A DNA stretch of 64,000 bases from Chelydra serpentina (Eukaryota; Chordata; Testudines; Chelydridae): contig JBAIAC010000027.1 of assembly GCA_037349315.1 (NCBI GenBank), positions 3,782,001-3,846,000 on the forward strand, read 5' to 3'. The notes below the pieces were generated by a model, which worked only from the letters and a program-made list of their open reading frames with translations, was not told where the DNA came from and did no database searches. Shown piece by piece: positions 1-13,079 of this stretch. Each line of letters starts with the position of its first letter. Positions within the stretch are counted from its first letter, which is position 1. The position numbers and the translations under genes were made by a program.

Positions 1-2880
1 AATAAAACCATTATGTGCTTTGTGTGATTTGGGGTCTTTAACTTTTTAATAGACATCCTCCAGTTAAGCTGTTCAGGCCTGGTTTTGGATAGCTGTGGGC
101 AGCTGTTGCTAATTGATTTGCCTTCTGATAATGATTGGAGCTGCTGAGTGGAACATAGAGAGATGTTGGTCTGTGTTTTTGTTTTTATTTAGGGGTTTTG
201 GTTTAACATCACCCTGTTATCTGTTTGCACGAACAGCTGCTGTGTTTTGGAGGGTTGATTTACAAACAGCCTTAATTTCCCACTGTCATACAAGGCAGTG
301 AAAACCTCCAGTAATGTAAACGTTTCCCGCACGGGTACATCCGTAAGTGTGCATTCATGACTGGACAACATCCTCCCAACTACTCCACCTTCATCAGCCC
401 GTCCTTCATATCAAGAGTCTCACCTCTTTAGGTGGAGCAGCAGTTTCCATTCTGAATTCTGGTATGGCAAGTACCATGGTGTGTTAGCAGGCAGGAAGTA
501 ACTGAGGGTCAGGGGTTCTCTCTGGAGAGGGAGCTAGGTAGGGGTCAGTGTTTCAGCACCTTTCAGGAAGTACCTGATGGTGACTGTGAGGTGTGGAGTC
601 TCAGCAGGATGATGCATCTTCGTGCACCGCCTATGTTGTTCCTCTTAGAATGTTGGTCATGTACTCCATTGAGTAAATGTATACCCCTCATCCTTTAACG
701 TGTAGCTTAGGTGCTGAAGGGTAGAAAGAAGTGGGTGTGTAGTGGGAAAAACAACTAATGAGGGTGTAAATGAATGTGTTTTGGGTGGGAGGCTGTTCCT
801 TATCTTCCCTTCTCCTTACTTGCTTTTCCTGCTACACCCACCCCTTTCTTACACAGTTGGATTGCAAGTTACACTTATTTTGCATGTCCACTGGATGCTA
901 AAGAAAGAAGTGTAAATTACATGCTTTGCCACTTGTTTACTGATCACCTTATACCATATTTGTGTGTCTGCTTGAACTTTACCTAGATTTTTCTACAGGG
1001 GTTGCGCCGGCCTAACCTGTGTTCAGATAAAAAACAGGAACTTAAACAGCAACTCTTAGTTCTAATGGAACATCTGCAAGTGTTTAATGACAATTGATGT
1101 GGTGTCATCTGAATGTTGAGTTGTGGGTGCTGGGCGAGGAGGAATCTCTTCAGTGAAGTGCTTAATCTTTACACACATGGAAATGAAACATTATTAAAGA
1201 TGCTCCCATTTGGCACACAGTGGCCTGAGCATTGGATCTTGTTTGCCTGGGTTTTATTTTTCTCTTCTGTTAGTATGAAAATGGGGCCTCTCTTAATGTG
1301 CTCTGTGGCCAAGAGGAATAGAGTCTCTTTTCTATTCTAAAGCAAAGAAATTTAAACTTTTGTGCACTAAGGGGAGGGAAAGGAACTCATCTTGTTCTTT
1401 GTCATGGCTGGAGTGATAAAATAAGGCTAATAGAAATCTGCCACTAACTCCGGAACATGCATGCTGCGTTTTAGGGACACCGTCCGTGGCATATTAATAG
1501 AGGCTCACTGTAGAGGTCAGTAGATAATAAATGTGACCTACTTCTCTTACACATTTGCAAATCTCTCTCCATAACATCTTTTACAACAAATATCTTTTCA
1601 CTACTTACGTGGGGTTTTTTTTTTCTTCTTCTCAAAGCAAATTTAAAAAAACAACATCTGTGCAAGCCGGCCATCCATCATATGAGACACCCTACAATAA
1701 CAAATGGATGCAATGATTCAGGATTCACAAGGCAACTGGTATGCAAAGCCTGGCAATAGTGAGCCAGTGGGTGCCCAGTTGTGTGTATGTGTGTGTGTAT
1801 GAGCAGTCATATGCAAGCTAGCAGTCGTGTGTGGTAGAGACAGATTTCAGTGTCAAGACAAAGGGTGGAGTTTTATAAACAATAATTAAATCAAGGTTTA
1901 TACAGTTATGAAAAATACAACTGTTTTCAGTATAAACCATGATTTTCAGAGGCTTATACCTTTGCCATTTGAAATCACATCTGGCTGAGATCTGGGGAAC
2001 AAGCGGTCAGTCCAGATGTAGGATTTGTCTTTAACAAAAGATTTCGTAAATCACGTAAGCAGCTTTTGAGTTTCAAAGTAAAACAAACACACAAACACGT
2101 AGTCACTCTCAGCTGCTGTCTGACTTGGTATTTTTGGTGGGGGGCAGAGGGGCTGTGAAATTTTTGGACCATGGAGATGTATAGTTTAAAATAGTGGTCC
2201 TTTCATGGCATGAGGCCATCCCAGTGAATGACATGGTGGTAGCAGCACCAGCAGATAGTTGTTGTTGCTTTGTTACTCAGTGATTCTGAAACAGAGAAAT
2301 GGGTGATGCATGAAGGCAGCCAAGAGATGCCTATTTGCTGTTTTTCATTGTGAATTTTAATCCAGATGTGGAGATGACAAAACACATTTTTTTAAAATTG
2401 CAAAGTTGGTGATGTCGTTTGGTTTTCTCAGTTTGCAGATCTCAACATCTCAACTTTATTATTTAAAAAGGAATAATAAGTAATTGGAACAGAACTCTCC
2501 TCAGAAATAGCCTGTTAAGGCACCGTTGTGAATATTTATTTGAGGAAGAGTTTAACTTTACTGAAAAAATACAGAATGTGGAATTTTTCTTTTCTATATA
2601 GTTATATAGACAAATACAACAGTGAACATTAAATTGAGATTGGAGACGTTTTGCCCATGGAAAAGTTATTCAGTATTTCCACATCAGGAGGACGGCAACG
2701 TAGCCAAAACATTTTCTAATGTGTTTATTGTTGCTGTTTTTCTGAATTCTGAGTACAGTTTTTATAAACCCCTATAGTGACATTGCATCGGTTTATCACA
2801 GGTTATTCCCATGCAATTATTCCTGCAATTAAATCCTATCAAGTGTCCACCCGTATGGATTTGGTTGCAGGTAAGGGGTT
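1..2880. other. NXN: Intronic sequence, nothing recognised
   Basis: AT-rich unique-looking DNA. Only the short TG tract at 1780 stands out. No ORF here has coding character. Confidence 0.6.
1780..1802. repeat. Short (TG)n tract
   Basis: GTGTGTATGTGTGTGTGTAT, a short interrupted TG repeat. Confidence 0.85.
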
Positions 2881-2882
2881 AT

Positions 2883-2955
2883 GGATGAAATCCGGATCCC
2901 ACTGAAATCAATAGCAAAACTCCATACTGACTTTAATGGGGCCAGGATTTCATCC
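2883..2955. repeat. Small palindromic foldback repeat
   Basis: Arms 2883-2912 and 2930-2955 are imperfect inverted repeats (GGATGAAATCC...CACTGAAATCAAT against ACTTTAATGGGGCC...ATTTCATCC). It is an old amniote foldback type built on a GAAGTCAATGG-like core. Confidence 0.65.
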
Positions 2956-3877
2956 TATATCCAGCCATATGCTGCTTTAGTTCTTCTACCCAGAGGCAAA
3001 ACTGTACCTTAAATACCTTGCCTAATTGCTGGGACTGCATTGTTTTCCTCCTGTAGGCTATCACAAAGAATATAGGGCCCGATCTAAAAGCCACCCATAC
3101 TCCATCTATGATGAAATAATAAGCATGCTCTCTGGTGCCTAACTACTGTTCCACACAATCAAGTCCTGTAATGAAACCGGTGGCTTCTGTGGCATTTGGG
3201 ATGAAAGCTGGCATACATTTTGTATTGCCTTTGGGTCGTGACTTTTAAACTATAGCCCTACATTTTTGAGCAATTTTAATATGAAATACAGCAGATTTTC
3301 TCTTTTATTTTAAACACTTGAGACAAATATCTAATGTTACCACCTGTAGTACTGAGAGAGCTCCCACAAAGTGTTTCATTGTTAGCAGACACCAGTTATG
3401 AGAGAATCAAGGAATTTTCTGCAGTTCAGTATTGTTTTCTTCTTGAACAGGCTTTTAATGTTAATAAAGCAGCCTGTGGTAAGGTTAGCTAGCACTGTTT
3501 GGGTAGGGTTTCACTTCTTTTGCGTTTTATCTGGGTGAAATTCTGTACTTTGCATTCTTGTTTTTCAGCAAAGCCCTCAGCATGGAAACTGGGGTATGGT
3601 TTTAATCTGTGTAGTCAGAAGATACTGCATTTTTTTAGTGTGATCAGATCAGGACAGCTCCTTCCCCCCCAGATCAAGACAGCTTCAGCATAACACTCAT
3701 CTGTTACTCATTGCTAAAGTTTTGATGTGAAATTTAAAGACATGGGCAAACTGAAATGCTTTCAGAGGGTAAATGTGACGTGGCTAGCTGAACTCTGAAT
3801 TCAAAAGTGTGTTTGACCAACGCTTGTCAGCACATTTTGGATAGTTAGAATTTCTCGTGTGTGTGAGACACATGTTC

Positions 3878-3894
3878 TCTTTCTCTCTGTCTCT

Positions 3895-3932
<38 letters not shown>
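3878..3932. repeat. (TC)n microsatellite
   Basis: Impure TC tract followed by an uninterrupted run of TC dinucleotides from about 3899 to 3932. Confidence 0.97.
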
Positions 3933-3936
<4 letters not shown>

Positions 3937-4569
3937 ACACTCTCACCCTCACACCCACACGTTGTTCTGGACCAAACTTCCAAGGAAAATATTCCAAAGT
4001 GATTTTTAATTACTCTTCAAAATGCAACTTTGTCTCCTGTCAGCTGTGTGGGTTTATGTTTGCTGCTTTGATTTGGCAGTTAATGGTTTGTCATTCTTTT
4101 AAAAAGCTTACACGCTACGGGAATCTGTGATTTTGATGCTTTACAAAGTAGAGATGTTGAATTAACTGCAGCTTTGAACTCTCCAAGGATAATTTCAGAC
4201 CTCCTGCTTTCAGTGGGTAACTGCTGAGCTTTTAGGTTGGATTAAATATTGAATAACTAAGACTTTATAGTTTCCTTTTTTTAACCAGTTCCATAACACA
4301 TTACAGCACAATGGAATGGATCTTTGAAATTTTGATTGAAATGTTTGTTCTCTAGATCAGTGGGTGTCTTTGTCTTAATGCCATCTCAACACGAGAATAA
4401 GTAGGATGGAAAGTAGACAAAGTAGAGTGATTTCAAATATAGTAAAACTAGTTGAAATTATTATTATTACCATTTTTGTATGTATGGTCTGTGTTGAGTT
4501 CTTTCTTTTGGAATAGATTGCATTAACTAGCATTAAAGTTTTGTACTACTTTAATCTGAGCATCTGATC

Positions 4570-4860
4570 TGTACAAACTTCAGTACCATCTCATAGCTTT
4601 CTGTGAGGTAGGTATTATTACAGCCATTTCACTGAGGAGTAACCTGAGGCACAGAGAGCTAAGGAATGTGCCCAAGGTCACACAATAAGTCCATGGCATT
4701 GCAGAAAATAGAACTCTACCTCAAAACCCCTATATTTTAAATAGACAAGACTGATACAGGGAAATTAAGTAACTCAAGATCACACAGAGAATCTGCTGGG
4801 AAATCTGGATTCAGTTCCCAGTTCTGGACTGGGACTTCCTAGTTCAGAGCCAAAACTACA
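4570..4860 (+). repeat. MIR-like SINE fragments, two adjacent
   Basis: The first has TAGGTATTATTACAGCCATT, then GAGGCACAGAGAGCTAAGGA, then CCCAAGGTCACACAATAAGT. The second (from about 4750) repeats the core with GGGAAATTAAGTAACTCAAG, then ATCACACAGAGAATCTG. Both are in MIR sense orientation. Confidence 0.85.
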
Positions 4861-6184
4861 ACATTATCCTTCACTTCTGGTTTGTTTAGTTCCTGGGAAA
4901 TGAGGCACAGGTATTGGTGTCAGCAGTCTTTCTTAGCTAGATGGTTGTCCTGAAACCAGATCTGCAAAGACCATGGGAAAACCTGGCGAGGGACAGCCTG
5001 ATTCAGAATTAGAGAACAAGACCAGATAGTGGTATTTGGTGAGTGCTAAGGTGTGGGGGAGCTTAACTCTTCTTAATGATCCAAGAATATCACACACTTT
5101 CCTATAATACAACTTCCTTTTTGTGCGACATCTTCCAGCAGTCTCTCCAAACACTTTAGAGGCAGATAACACAGTTGCAGAGTTAAAACAATAGCAGAGG
5201 AAGTAAAGAGGTGTGGCAACGGGGAAGTTGAGAAATGAGCTGACGAGTTGATGAGGTGGAGAAATAGACATAAACATACTACATTCACTAATGGCAGAGA
5301 AGTGGGGTTAATGAATAATGCATATGGATGTACCCCCACTGCAGTGTGAATATTCTGCGTGTTTGCCCAACTATAAAATCGTTGCATTTCCTGAGATCTG
5401 CCTGAAATTTCCTAAGGAAATGTAATGTCTTACTGTACAGTACAGAGGATTAAAAAAATGCAGAAGTGATTCATGTCTGTCTTAAAACACTGTGAACAGT
5501 TGAAACCAATTTAAGATGTTGAGAGTTTGTGGTCTGATCTCAGAATTACTTGTTCTCATTCCGATTGCATCAGGACCAAAGGCTGAGATTTTGCAATGCT
5601 CTAGTCTGACCTCCTGCTGGGAATACAGTTTGCAGCCCTGGTCTCAAAACAAACACTCCGGAGCCCCTGAAGAAGTACAGCAGAATGCAAGAGGATGCTG
5701 CCTCTCGGCCTGAGCTGGAGAAGAGTGAATTTTAAAGAGGACCATAGATTGTAAATGTAGGAGGAGAGGAGCTGATTAAGAAACCCACAGCCCCAAATGA
5801 TGTCGTGTAGATGAGATGGGCCAAAATAACTGCAGCGATCGCAAATTATGCTTCCAGCCCAATTAGAGCGGTAGGAGAGGACAGGAGAGCATAAGTGGAA
5901 TCTCAGAAAAGCAAATTGAGGACAGAACAGACCTTGAAGTGCTCACTCCAAAGCTGAATGAATGCCTGGAATGAGGGATTGGGCAAGGTTACCGGAGAGC
6001 TCGGAAAACATCTCTGTCGCCCCGGGAAGAGTGCATAGATATGAATGTCAGAAGGGGGGACTAAGTAGGGTGGGGGGGTAGTTTGAAAAGGAAGAGTTTG
6101 TTCCGTGTATGTTCTGATAGTGAAGTTCTGATAATGGAGCAGAATTTGAACTACCCTGCATCCTATGTCAGCTTGACCTACTTA

Positions 6185-6479
6185 GGGCTGGTCTACACTA
6201 GGGGGGGGAATCGATCTAAGATACGCAACTTCAGCTACGTGAATAACGTAGCTGAAGTCGAATATCTTAGATCGATTTTTTAAAGTACTTACCCCGGTCC
6301 ACACCGCAGCAGGCAGGCTCCCCCGTCGACAGCGCTTCCTCCGCTCGCGAAGCTGGAGTTCCGGTGTCGACGGGGAGCGGCTCTGGGATCGATTTATCGC
6401 GTCTAGACGAGACGTGATAAATCGATCCCAGAACATCGATAGCTACCCGCCGAATCGGGTGGGTAGTGTAGATGTAGCC
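6185..6479. mobile_element. Hairpin-rich MITE-like element
   Basis: A 295-bp element with inverted ends GGTCTACACTA (left) and TAGTGTAGATG (right). It contains three further stem-loops. One has arms 6209-6240 and 6246-6277 with a 5-nt loop. One has arms near 6318-6330 and 6366-6377 built on GTCGAC. One has arms 6382-6404 and 6410-6432, with one mismatch in 23 bp. It is GC- and CpG-richer than its surroundings. I recognise it as a family frequent in turtles. No target duplication is evident, and no protein is encoded. Confidence 0.85.
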
Positions 6480-7694
6480 AGAGAGCGAACACTCCACTGA
6501 GTTCTCTGGAAATGCTTTTTCTGCCTTTTAAAACTAAGACTAACCCTGACCTTTCAATATTTCAATCTGGAACCAGAGTGCAGAGGTCCCCATTTAAAAA
6601 TCATTTGCCAACACCATTTTTTTCCTGTTCTATATGCAGAGGAAAATGGTGGCATCATGAGATATTAGTGTGTGGTAGCTGTTGGCAAATGGCAGCATGT
6701 GGAGACCGCTGTGTGTCTGACTCATTCCACAGATGATGAGCATGAGATGGGGTTGACAGCTGGAATGTGGGAGTCCAGGGATCTTCTCAGGGAGAAGATT
6801 AGAACTGGGTTGGGTTTGACAGCTGGAAAGGGGCCCTCTCTGTCATGTTTTCAATGCAAGAATGTAAGAGTTGGGTGAAATTTAGAAAGGTAATTTTTCT
6901 TTTAATGGAGAGAAGAATAATGCAGCTGGTCCAAACTGCAATTGCACAAGCAAGCTAGAGAGAGAGAAATTCTAATTCTGTCTGGACCCAAAGAGACTCC
7001 ATCAGAAGCACAAAGTTGCACCCAGTACATCATCAGTATAACCTGTGCTCGCACTGCACCCTAGACAAATGAGATTAATCTCACCCAGGAATCTAAAACC
7101 CATGTACAGTGCATGAAGATGGGGTTAGGGTCTCACCCCCAAAGTCCAATTCCAGCAGAGCTGTGGGAGACTCTTGGAAGGAGCATGAAATCTTTTATAA
7201 CACATTCTGATGATCTAGTGACAAATCCAGGCTGCTAGACCTTCTAAACATGAGCCTGTGACTTTCCTGACGGGGCCTCTCACTTTGCTCTGCCTCACGC
7301 TTATGGTTTCAGTGCCTAATATATTTCCATACATGGAAGCATTCCTACCCCAGCCTGGGCTAATACTGACATGCCATTGCATCTGGACGTTCGTTTCTTG
7401 CAGCTGACACTGCACTAAGGCAGATCTCTGAAGTTGCTCTTAGTTTAATATGTTTAATGAAAGAAACAAAAGTCTCACCCACCTTACTAGCCAGAAAAAT
7501 CTGTCATTTCCCCTAGCTTGCAAGGGTGCTGGGAGGATTAACTAGTTCCTCTTTCCTGCTGAGCTTTGCAGATTCTTATTATTTAAATTAGGAAGGGGTC
7601 CAAACCACTCCCTATGCCCGCATCTGACTTTTATATCTCCAGAATACGCAGAACCAGCCTTATTTTTATTGGACTCCCTGTTGTGTGCAGTAGA

Positions 7695-7890
7695 TCTGCA
7701 CCTCCCCATACACATACCCTCCTCCTTTTGCCCCCTTCATCATGTCACAGTATAGATGCCACCACCATCTTTTTTTTTCTTTCTTCTCCTTCCTGTCAGC
7801 TTTCTCTTTCATCCTGTTTGTTTTCTGTATAGTCTTTCTCCTCCCCTCTCATCAGTGATTTATGCTCTTCTCCCCTCGTCCTGCTCTTCA
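7695..7890. repeat. Pyrimidine-rich tract
   Basis: About 200 bp that is mostly C and T on the + strand, including a nine-T run near 7770. Low complexity explains the overlapping open frames here. Confidence 0.8.
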
Positions 7891-8084
7891 AGAGTTTTTG
7901 TCTGCTCCTTGCTCTTGGGGGCTTGCCCTCTCGCTCGATAGGGCTGGTACTCCTGGGCTCTTGTGATGGAGTTGAATGCCAAAGTAGCACAGAAGAAAGA
8001 GAGGCTTGTGCTGGTGAGTTGCTGTATGAGCCCCAGGCCTGTTTATAATACCTCCCTCGGAGGAGGTGGGTTGTGAGTTTTAAT

Positions 8085-8150
8085 TAAATGTTTGTAAGTG
8101 CTTTGAGATCTGCTGCGGAAAGGCCCTGAGTAAGGGCAATGTCTTTAAAT
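8085..8150 (-). repeat. MIR tail fragment
   Basis: GTAAGTGCTTTGAGATCTGC followed by GGAAAGGCCCTGAGTAAGGG matches the tail of MIR-type SINEs in reverse orientation. Confidence 0.5.
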
Positions 8151-8639
8151 AAAACCTGCAGACCTGTGCCACCCGTGGTGATATATTTGAAACTAAAATG
8201 GCAAGAATAGGTCAGTTTGATCTCAACAGCTGGTGTTTCTCCCCCCCGCCCCCCACCCTTTGATGGTTCAAAAGAATTATTCTGACTCTACTTTTCCAAA
8301 AAAAGAGAGCGAGAGAGCGAAACAGTGCTTTTATTAGTGTTTGCTAGCGAGCTGAGTTCTGACCCCTTCTGCTCCTAGTTAAAAGATTCCATGCTGTGCT
8401 AGAAATATACACAGAGAGAGTGTTTCATTTGTGAGATGCAGAGCACTTTCCTTGGAGTTAAGCGCCCACTTGCCAGACTCCGTGTGACCTTGCTGACCTG
8501 TTAATTGTTTTGCAGTCAGTGAAGGCCAGTGCTCTGTATGTGTATGTGATGAGTAAATTACTTAGTGGCTTTGCACTGCTTTTTCCCAGCACTTTCTGCT
8601 GGTTGGGCAGATTTTATTAATCACAAATAATCATTTTCT

Positions 8640-8815
8640 GACTTTCCATAGTGCCTTCAAGCGTCACAGTATCTTTGTGAGTGAGGTAGGCCCTGTATCC
8701 ATTGTGTAAATGGGCAGTCTCTCTGTGTTTCCATTTGACTAACAGAACCTTGATGGGAATAGAACCCAGGAGTCCTGACTTACAGTCCTGTTCCCTAACC
8801 ACAGTCCTTCCCCAG
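8640..8815 (+). repeat. MIR-like SINE
   Basis: Diverged MIR in sense orientation: GTATCTTTGTGAGTGAGGTA, then AGAACCCAGGAGTCCTGACT, then TTCCCTAACCACAGTCC. Confidence 0.65.
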
Positions 8816-9259
8816 GAACAACAGTGCGGCCAGCTCTTCATACCTGTGCGCTTACACATGGTCCTGAGGAATCTTGGCATTGGACACGTTGCCAAGGCAT
8901 TTGAGACACTATTGATTTCACATGGTTTTTTTGGACTCTGCTCAGACATTCTGAGAGCAAATTGCAGGGCACCAGACCATGAGCACAACCTCGGGGTGCT
9001 GCCTGGGTCTTTGGCTTGCAAGAAAGCACTTCTCAGACTGAGTCACACCTAAGATTATTTCAACAGGGCCATGGTTTAACCTGTTTCTTTTCCAAGTAGT
9101 CAATGACAGGTCTGTACAAAACTGCTTTCCTGGCTGCTACCTTACATGCCTCTCTTAATGGATTAATGTTTTAGGAGTTTACTCAACAGCATGTGAGTCT
9201 ACTTTTAAGACCCCTCTCAACCCTTAATGTGAGCTACTATCATTTACGGTACCATAGGC

Positions 9260-9470
9260 AAGGAGTGTGATCTCGTGGTTAAAGCAGGGGACTGGGACTC
9301 TGCCATTGTCTCATTATGCAACCTTGGGAAAGTCATTTCACCTCTCTGTGCTTCAGTTCCTTCATCTGTAAAATAGGGATAATCTTCTGGGTATCTCAGG
9401 TGATTCTGAGGCCTTATAGAACAAAGTGCTTAGTGATCCTCTGCTGAAAGGTGTGGTGTGTTATTGTCTG
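9260..9470 (-). repeat. MIR-like SINE
   Basis: The + strand reads CTCGTGGTTAAAGCAGGGGA, then AACCTTGGGAAAGTCATTTC, then CAGTTCCTTCATCTGTAAAA, the reverse complement of a nearly complete MIR. Confidence 0.9.
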
Positions 9471-10404
9471 CTTCCAAATATTCTCCTGAGAAAGCTATGT
9501 TGGAGAAGAGGGAGGCTAAGTAATTCTTCCAGCTCTCCCAAGGAGCTTGGGGTGACATGGTTGACTGTCATGCTTAGAAGATGTCTTTAGCAAGACGAGG
9601 TGCAGCAGAAACGGTAACCAAATCCCTTACCCTGCCCTGCATCCATTAACCTTGTAGCACCCATTGGAAATTTAGTGTAGAAAGGGATTCAACTGTATAA
9701 TAAGTAACAAATTCCCTAGTCCTGTTAGGCAGTAGGTTTTAGTGCCTTAAGCTTGGTTGGCTGATCTCAAAGCACAGGATTTAGAGGGAACATTTGCTGA
9801 CCGGTTTTCTTAATGCGTGTTTTTGCTAAAAGAAGCTTTATTTCTGCAATTGCTCATTGCCGGTGGATACCTCCTGCTGGGATTATACGGCAAGAGAGAC
9901 ATTTAGTCTTTTGAATACACTGGAGCCTAATAAATATATATAGTTTAAAAAAAAGAATATGGCAGTTTCAGAGAGCAGCACAGATGGTTGGAAATTGAGG
10001 GCAGAGAGGACTTAAGTGCTAGCGTATGGCATAGCTTTGATTTTTAAAAATAGGAAAAGCTGCGGGCTGCTGTATTAGCATTTTTGTCTCCCATCCACTA
10101 AACACTTCCCTCCAAAGACTTATAGGCCACCTCAAGCCTTGTCCAACATCTCTGTCCCGTTAGCCAGCCCATGAGGCAGACTTGTAGGCTCTGGAAGGAC
10201 CTTCACCTGTGGGGGGGTGCGGTGGGGTGAGTGAATGAGGTGGCCTTTGTGGGACAGCTTCATTTTCTGGCTTACACAGTGCAGCAGCATCTCATTCTGC
10301 AGATTGCACTGATCTTTTTGGATGTTAAACCTTGTTGGAAGGGTTTAAAGACACAAAATATAAACCCAGAATTTGACCCTAAAAGCACTTTTCTCCCTTG
10401 TCGT

Positions 10405-10752
10405 AATTGGTTAAGGGGTGATTTGATCACAGTCTATGACAGAAATTTGAAAACAGAGCTCTTCAGTCTAGCAGACAAAGGTATAACAAGATCCAATGGC
10501 TGGAAGCTGAAGCTGTACAAAATCAGATGCAAATTTTAAACAGTGAGGGTAATTAACCATTGGAACAGCTTACCAGGGGTTGTGGTGGATTCGCCATTAC
10601 TGGAAATTTTTGCATCAAGATCAGAATTTTTCTGAAAGATCTGTTCTAGTTTAAACAGGAAATAATTCAGAGAAGTTCTGTGGCCTGAGGCATACAGGAG
10701 GTCAGACTAGATAATTACAGTCATTCCCTCTGGCCTTAAACTCTATAAATCT
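10405..10752 (+). mobile_element. Old CR1 3' fragment
   Basis: The + strand reads through the CR1 C-terminus (LRGDLITVYDRN, then TRSNGWKLKLYK) and on into the 3' UTR: GGTAATTAACCATTGG near 10543, then GGAGGTCAGACTAGATAATT near 10698. Both are standard CR1 tail landmarks. It is diverged, and the frame survives for only about 100 codons. Confidence 0.85.
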
Positions 10753-11824
10753 GCAATCTAGTAGATGCCCAGGAGTCCTGTGGATACGTGCAGCTCTCCG
10801 CTTTCATTTCTGATTTAAAAGTGAGAGCCTTGCCCTCCTGATTGTGGAGAAAAATCTTAGAAACACGAACTCTAAAGTTTCCAAACACAGATGGCTAATG
10901 AAACCAATGTATTATTTTTAAAATTGCGTGATTTTTAAAGCAAATCTCATGTCTTTTCAGTGCTTGGGGTTGGCGATACTGCAGCTGCTTCTTCCAGCAG
11001 CTAGTTTGCCTCCCTGTGTGTGTTTTCAGGGCTAGCTCTGTTATACGCAAACAGGACATTACTATACTAGCACCTGGATATAACAGTGCTTGGTGCCTTA
11101 CAAAATACTGGACGTAGCATCAAAGTCAATGACTAGGGCTTCATTGCAAAAATGATGCATTTTTTACATCAAGATAACTCCCTTGATGTGCAGGAGGTGA
11201 AGGGTTCGAGGTATAGGGTTGACCTCAGCTAGTTCCACTGCAATAAAAAGTATCATTTCTTATCTTCATTAGGATTTCCCATCAGGACCACTGTTATCTT
11301 GATGTGGGAAAAAATAACCTTTCTTTGAAGTGAAGACAAAGCCAGTGCGAGTTTTGACTCAAGTCAATGAAAGTCAGATCAGACCTTACGACAGTAACTG
11401 GAATAGTGGGAAAAGATCCTGTCCATAAATGTGGCTGTCACCAATTCTTCCATCCTTAAATTCAAGTGGGTTCAATTGCACTGGCCAGTCTAGTGCATAG
11501 CTGAGCCCTTTTTGACTTGCTGCTCAAATTGATCTGGAGTGATAAAGTTAAACTACTTAAATTGTTTTCTCTGGATGTGGTGACTGGTTGGACTCTTTCT
11601 GCCTTCAGCCCTGTGCTTTCCGGGCATACCCTAGGTGTAGTGTCTATTAGATGGCATTGCCACACCTCAGTGGGGTTTTCATGTTTGTCCTGATTGGATT
11701 TGATCTCGGTTAGCTTTTATTTTGCTGCTGTTATCCCGACCAGATTCCAGCCTGGGTAACTGCATTGTCTTATCTAAACTCCACCTGCATTTTCATTCAT
11801 GTAGAGAATTTTTCACATGCTGCC

Positions 11825-12030
11825 CTAAACATTTACTATTATTTGTATGACAGTAGCACATAGGTTACGGCTACACAGCGAGTGGCAGTCTGCAGCAGTG
11901 AATCTCCAAGCTGCAAACATCGACATAGTTATTTTTAGCATGGTAGTGCAAACTCAAAAAGACCTCATTTAGTATTTGGTAGTGCTATACAGAGTAAAAG
12001 ATGGTCCTTGCCCCAAATCCCTTACAGCCA
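11825..12030 (+). repeat. Possible ancient L2/MIR-related fragments
   Basis: ATTTACTATTATTTGTATGA near 11830 and GCTATACAGAGTAAAAGATG with TCCTTGCCCC near 11983 resemble the unit at 12725. They are split by about 130 bp of unassigned sequence. Confidence 0.4.
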
Positions 12031-12724
12031 AATTACGACAAAATTCAACATCCATGCAGAAGGAAACGGGTCTGGGTAGTTTCAAGCTGGTTAGTTTTTA
12101 TTTTGTAAACTATCAGATAAATATTGCAGTCCTAGCTGGCCGCCTTCCTAGCTGTTACCAGCTGGCAGCTTCTTGTCAGTATCCTTGATAGCAGTGGGTC
12201 TGGTCTGGAGTAGGAATTGGAAGGACGAGGACAGGGTAGCAGCTCTGTGCAGTAGTTTGGATAAGATGTTTCCCCACATAGGGGGAAGAAAGCCTCAGAG
12301 GTGGTGTGGGAAGAGTGGACACCTGGGTGATGAATCTGGCTTGGTTGATTAGTGTAGGCGGCAGGGGCTATGTGATAAGCATGAGTGGATAAGTAGTGAG
12401 GGGCTAAATTGTATTTCCAGGAAGTTGCTGTCCTCCAGGTGCTTTGCCTTGAAATCACAGTGAGTGCTGGCATTTTATTCCATTTTAAAAATAAAATGCC
12501 CTATTAACTCGGCGTGTTTTATGTTGTTCTCTGGCTCTGGTTGACAGTCTGCCTGTCTTGGGCCTCCATCCAGAGTTCTCCTTTTGATGTTTATCTCCAG
12601 GAGAGTTTACTGGAGTCCGTATGGCTGAGAATGTGGAGTCGTCTGGGTAAAAGCTGATTTCTCTTTTGCAAATGGGAGACAACAACAGAATGTTCCCCCT
12701 TTGTCAGTTCCCATCCCTCTAATA

Positions 12725-12868
12725 ATGAGCCATTATTATTTATTGTATTAAGGTAGAGTCTACGGCCCCAGACATGGATCAAGGGTCCATTATGCTAGGT
12801 GCAGTACAAACATGTAAAGAGACGATCCCTGCCCCGGAGATCTTATATTCCAAGTAGACGTCTCTTGT
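12725..12868 (+). repeat. Ancient L2/MIR-related repeat
   Basis: Contains TTATTATTTATTGTATTAAG, then TATGCTAGGTGCAGTACAAA, then GATCCCTGCCCCGGAGATCT. It is an old amniote unit also seen at 41440 and 43310, and in reverse at 52625. Confidence 0.7.
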
Positions 12869-13070
12869 GACTTTCATCTGAGCACCCCAAAGTGCTTTAT
12901 GAACATCAATGAATCAATCTGCCAGCAACCCCTGCGAGGCGGGTATTAGCCCCATGTTACAGATGGGGAAACTGAGGCTTGGGGAGGTGAAGTGATTTGT
13001 GCAGGTTTATGGCAGAGCTGGAAATGGAACAGATGCCTTAACCCCAGTACCAGTCTTTAACCACTGGGCT
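12869..13070 (+). repeat. MIR SINE, well preserved
   Basis: Sense MIR with CCCCAAAGTGCTTTATGAAC, then CCCTGCGAGGCGGGTATTAG, then CAGATGGGGAAACTGAGG, then TCTTTAACCACTGGGCT. Confidence 0.9.
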
Positions 13071-13079
13071 CAGTTTCAA

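Noticed and set aside
11195..11220. tRNA-like B box (GGGTTCGAGG)
   Set aside because: No A box at the right distance, no cloverleaf and no flanking SINE features.
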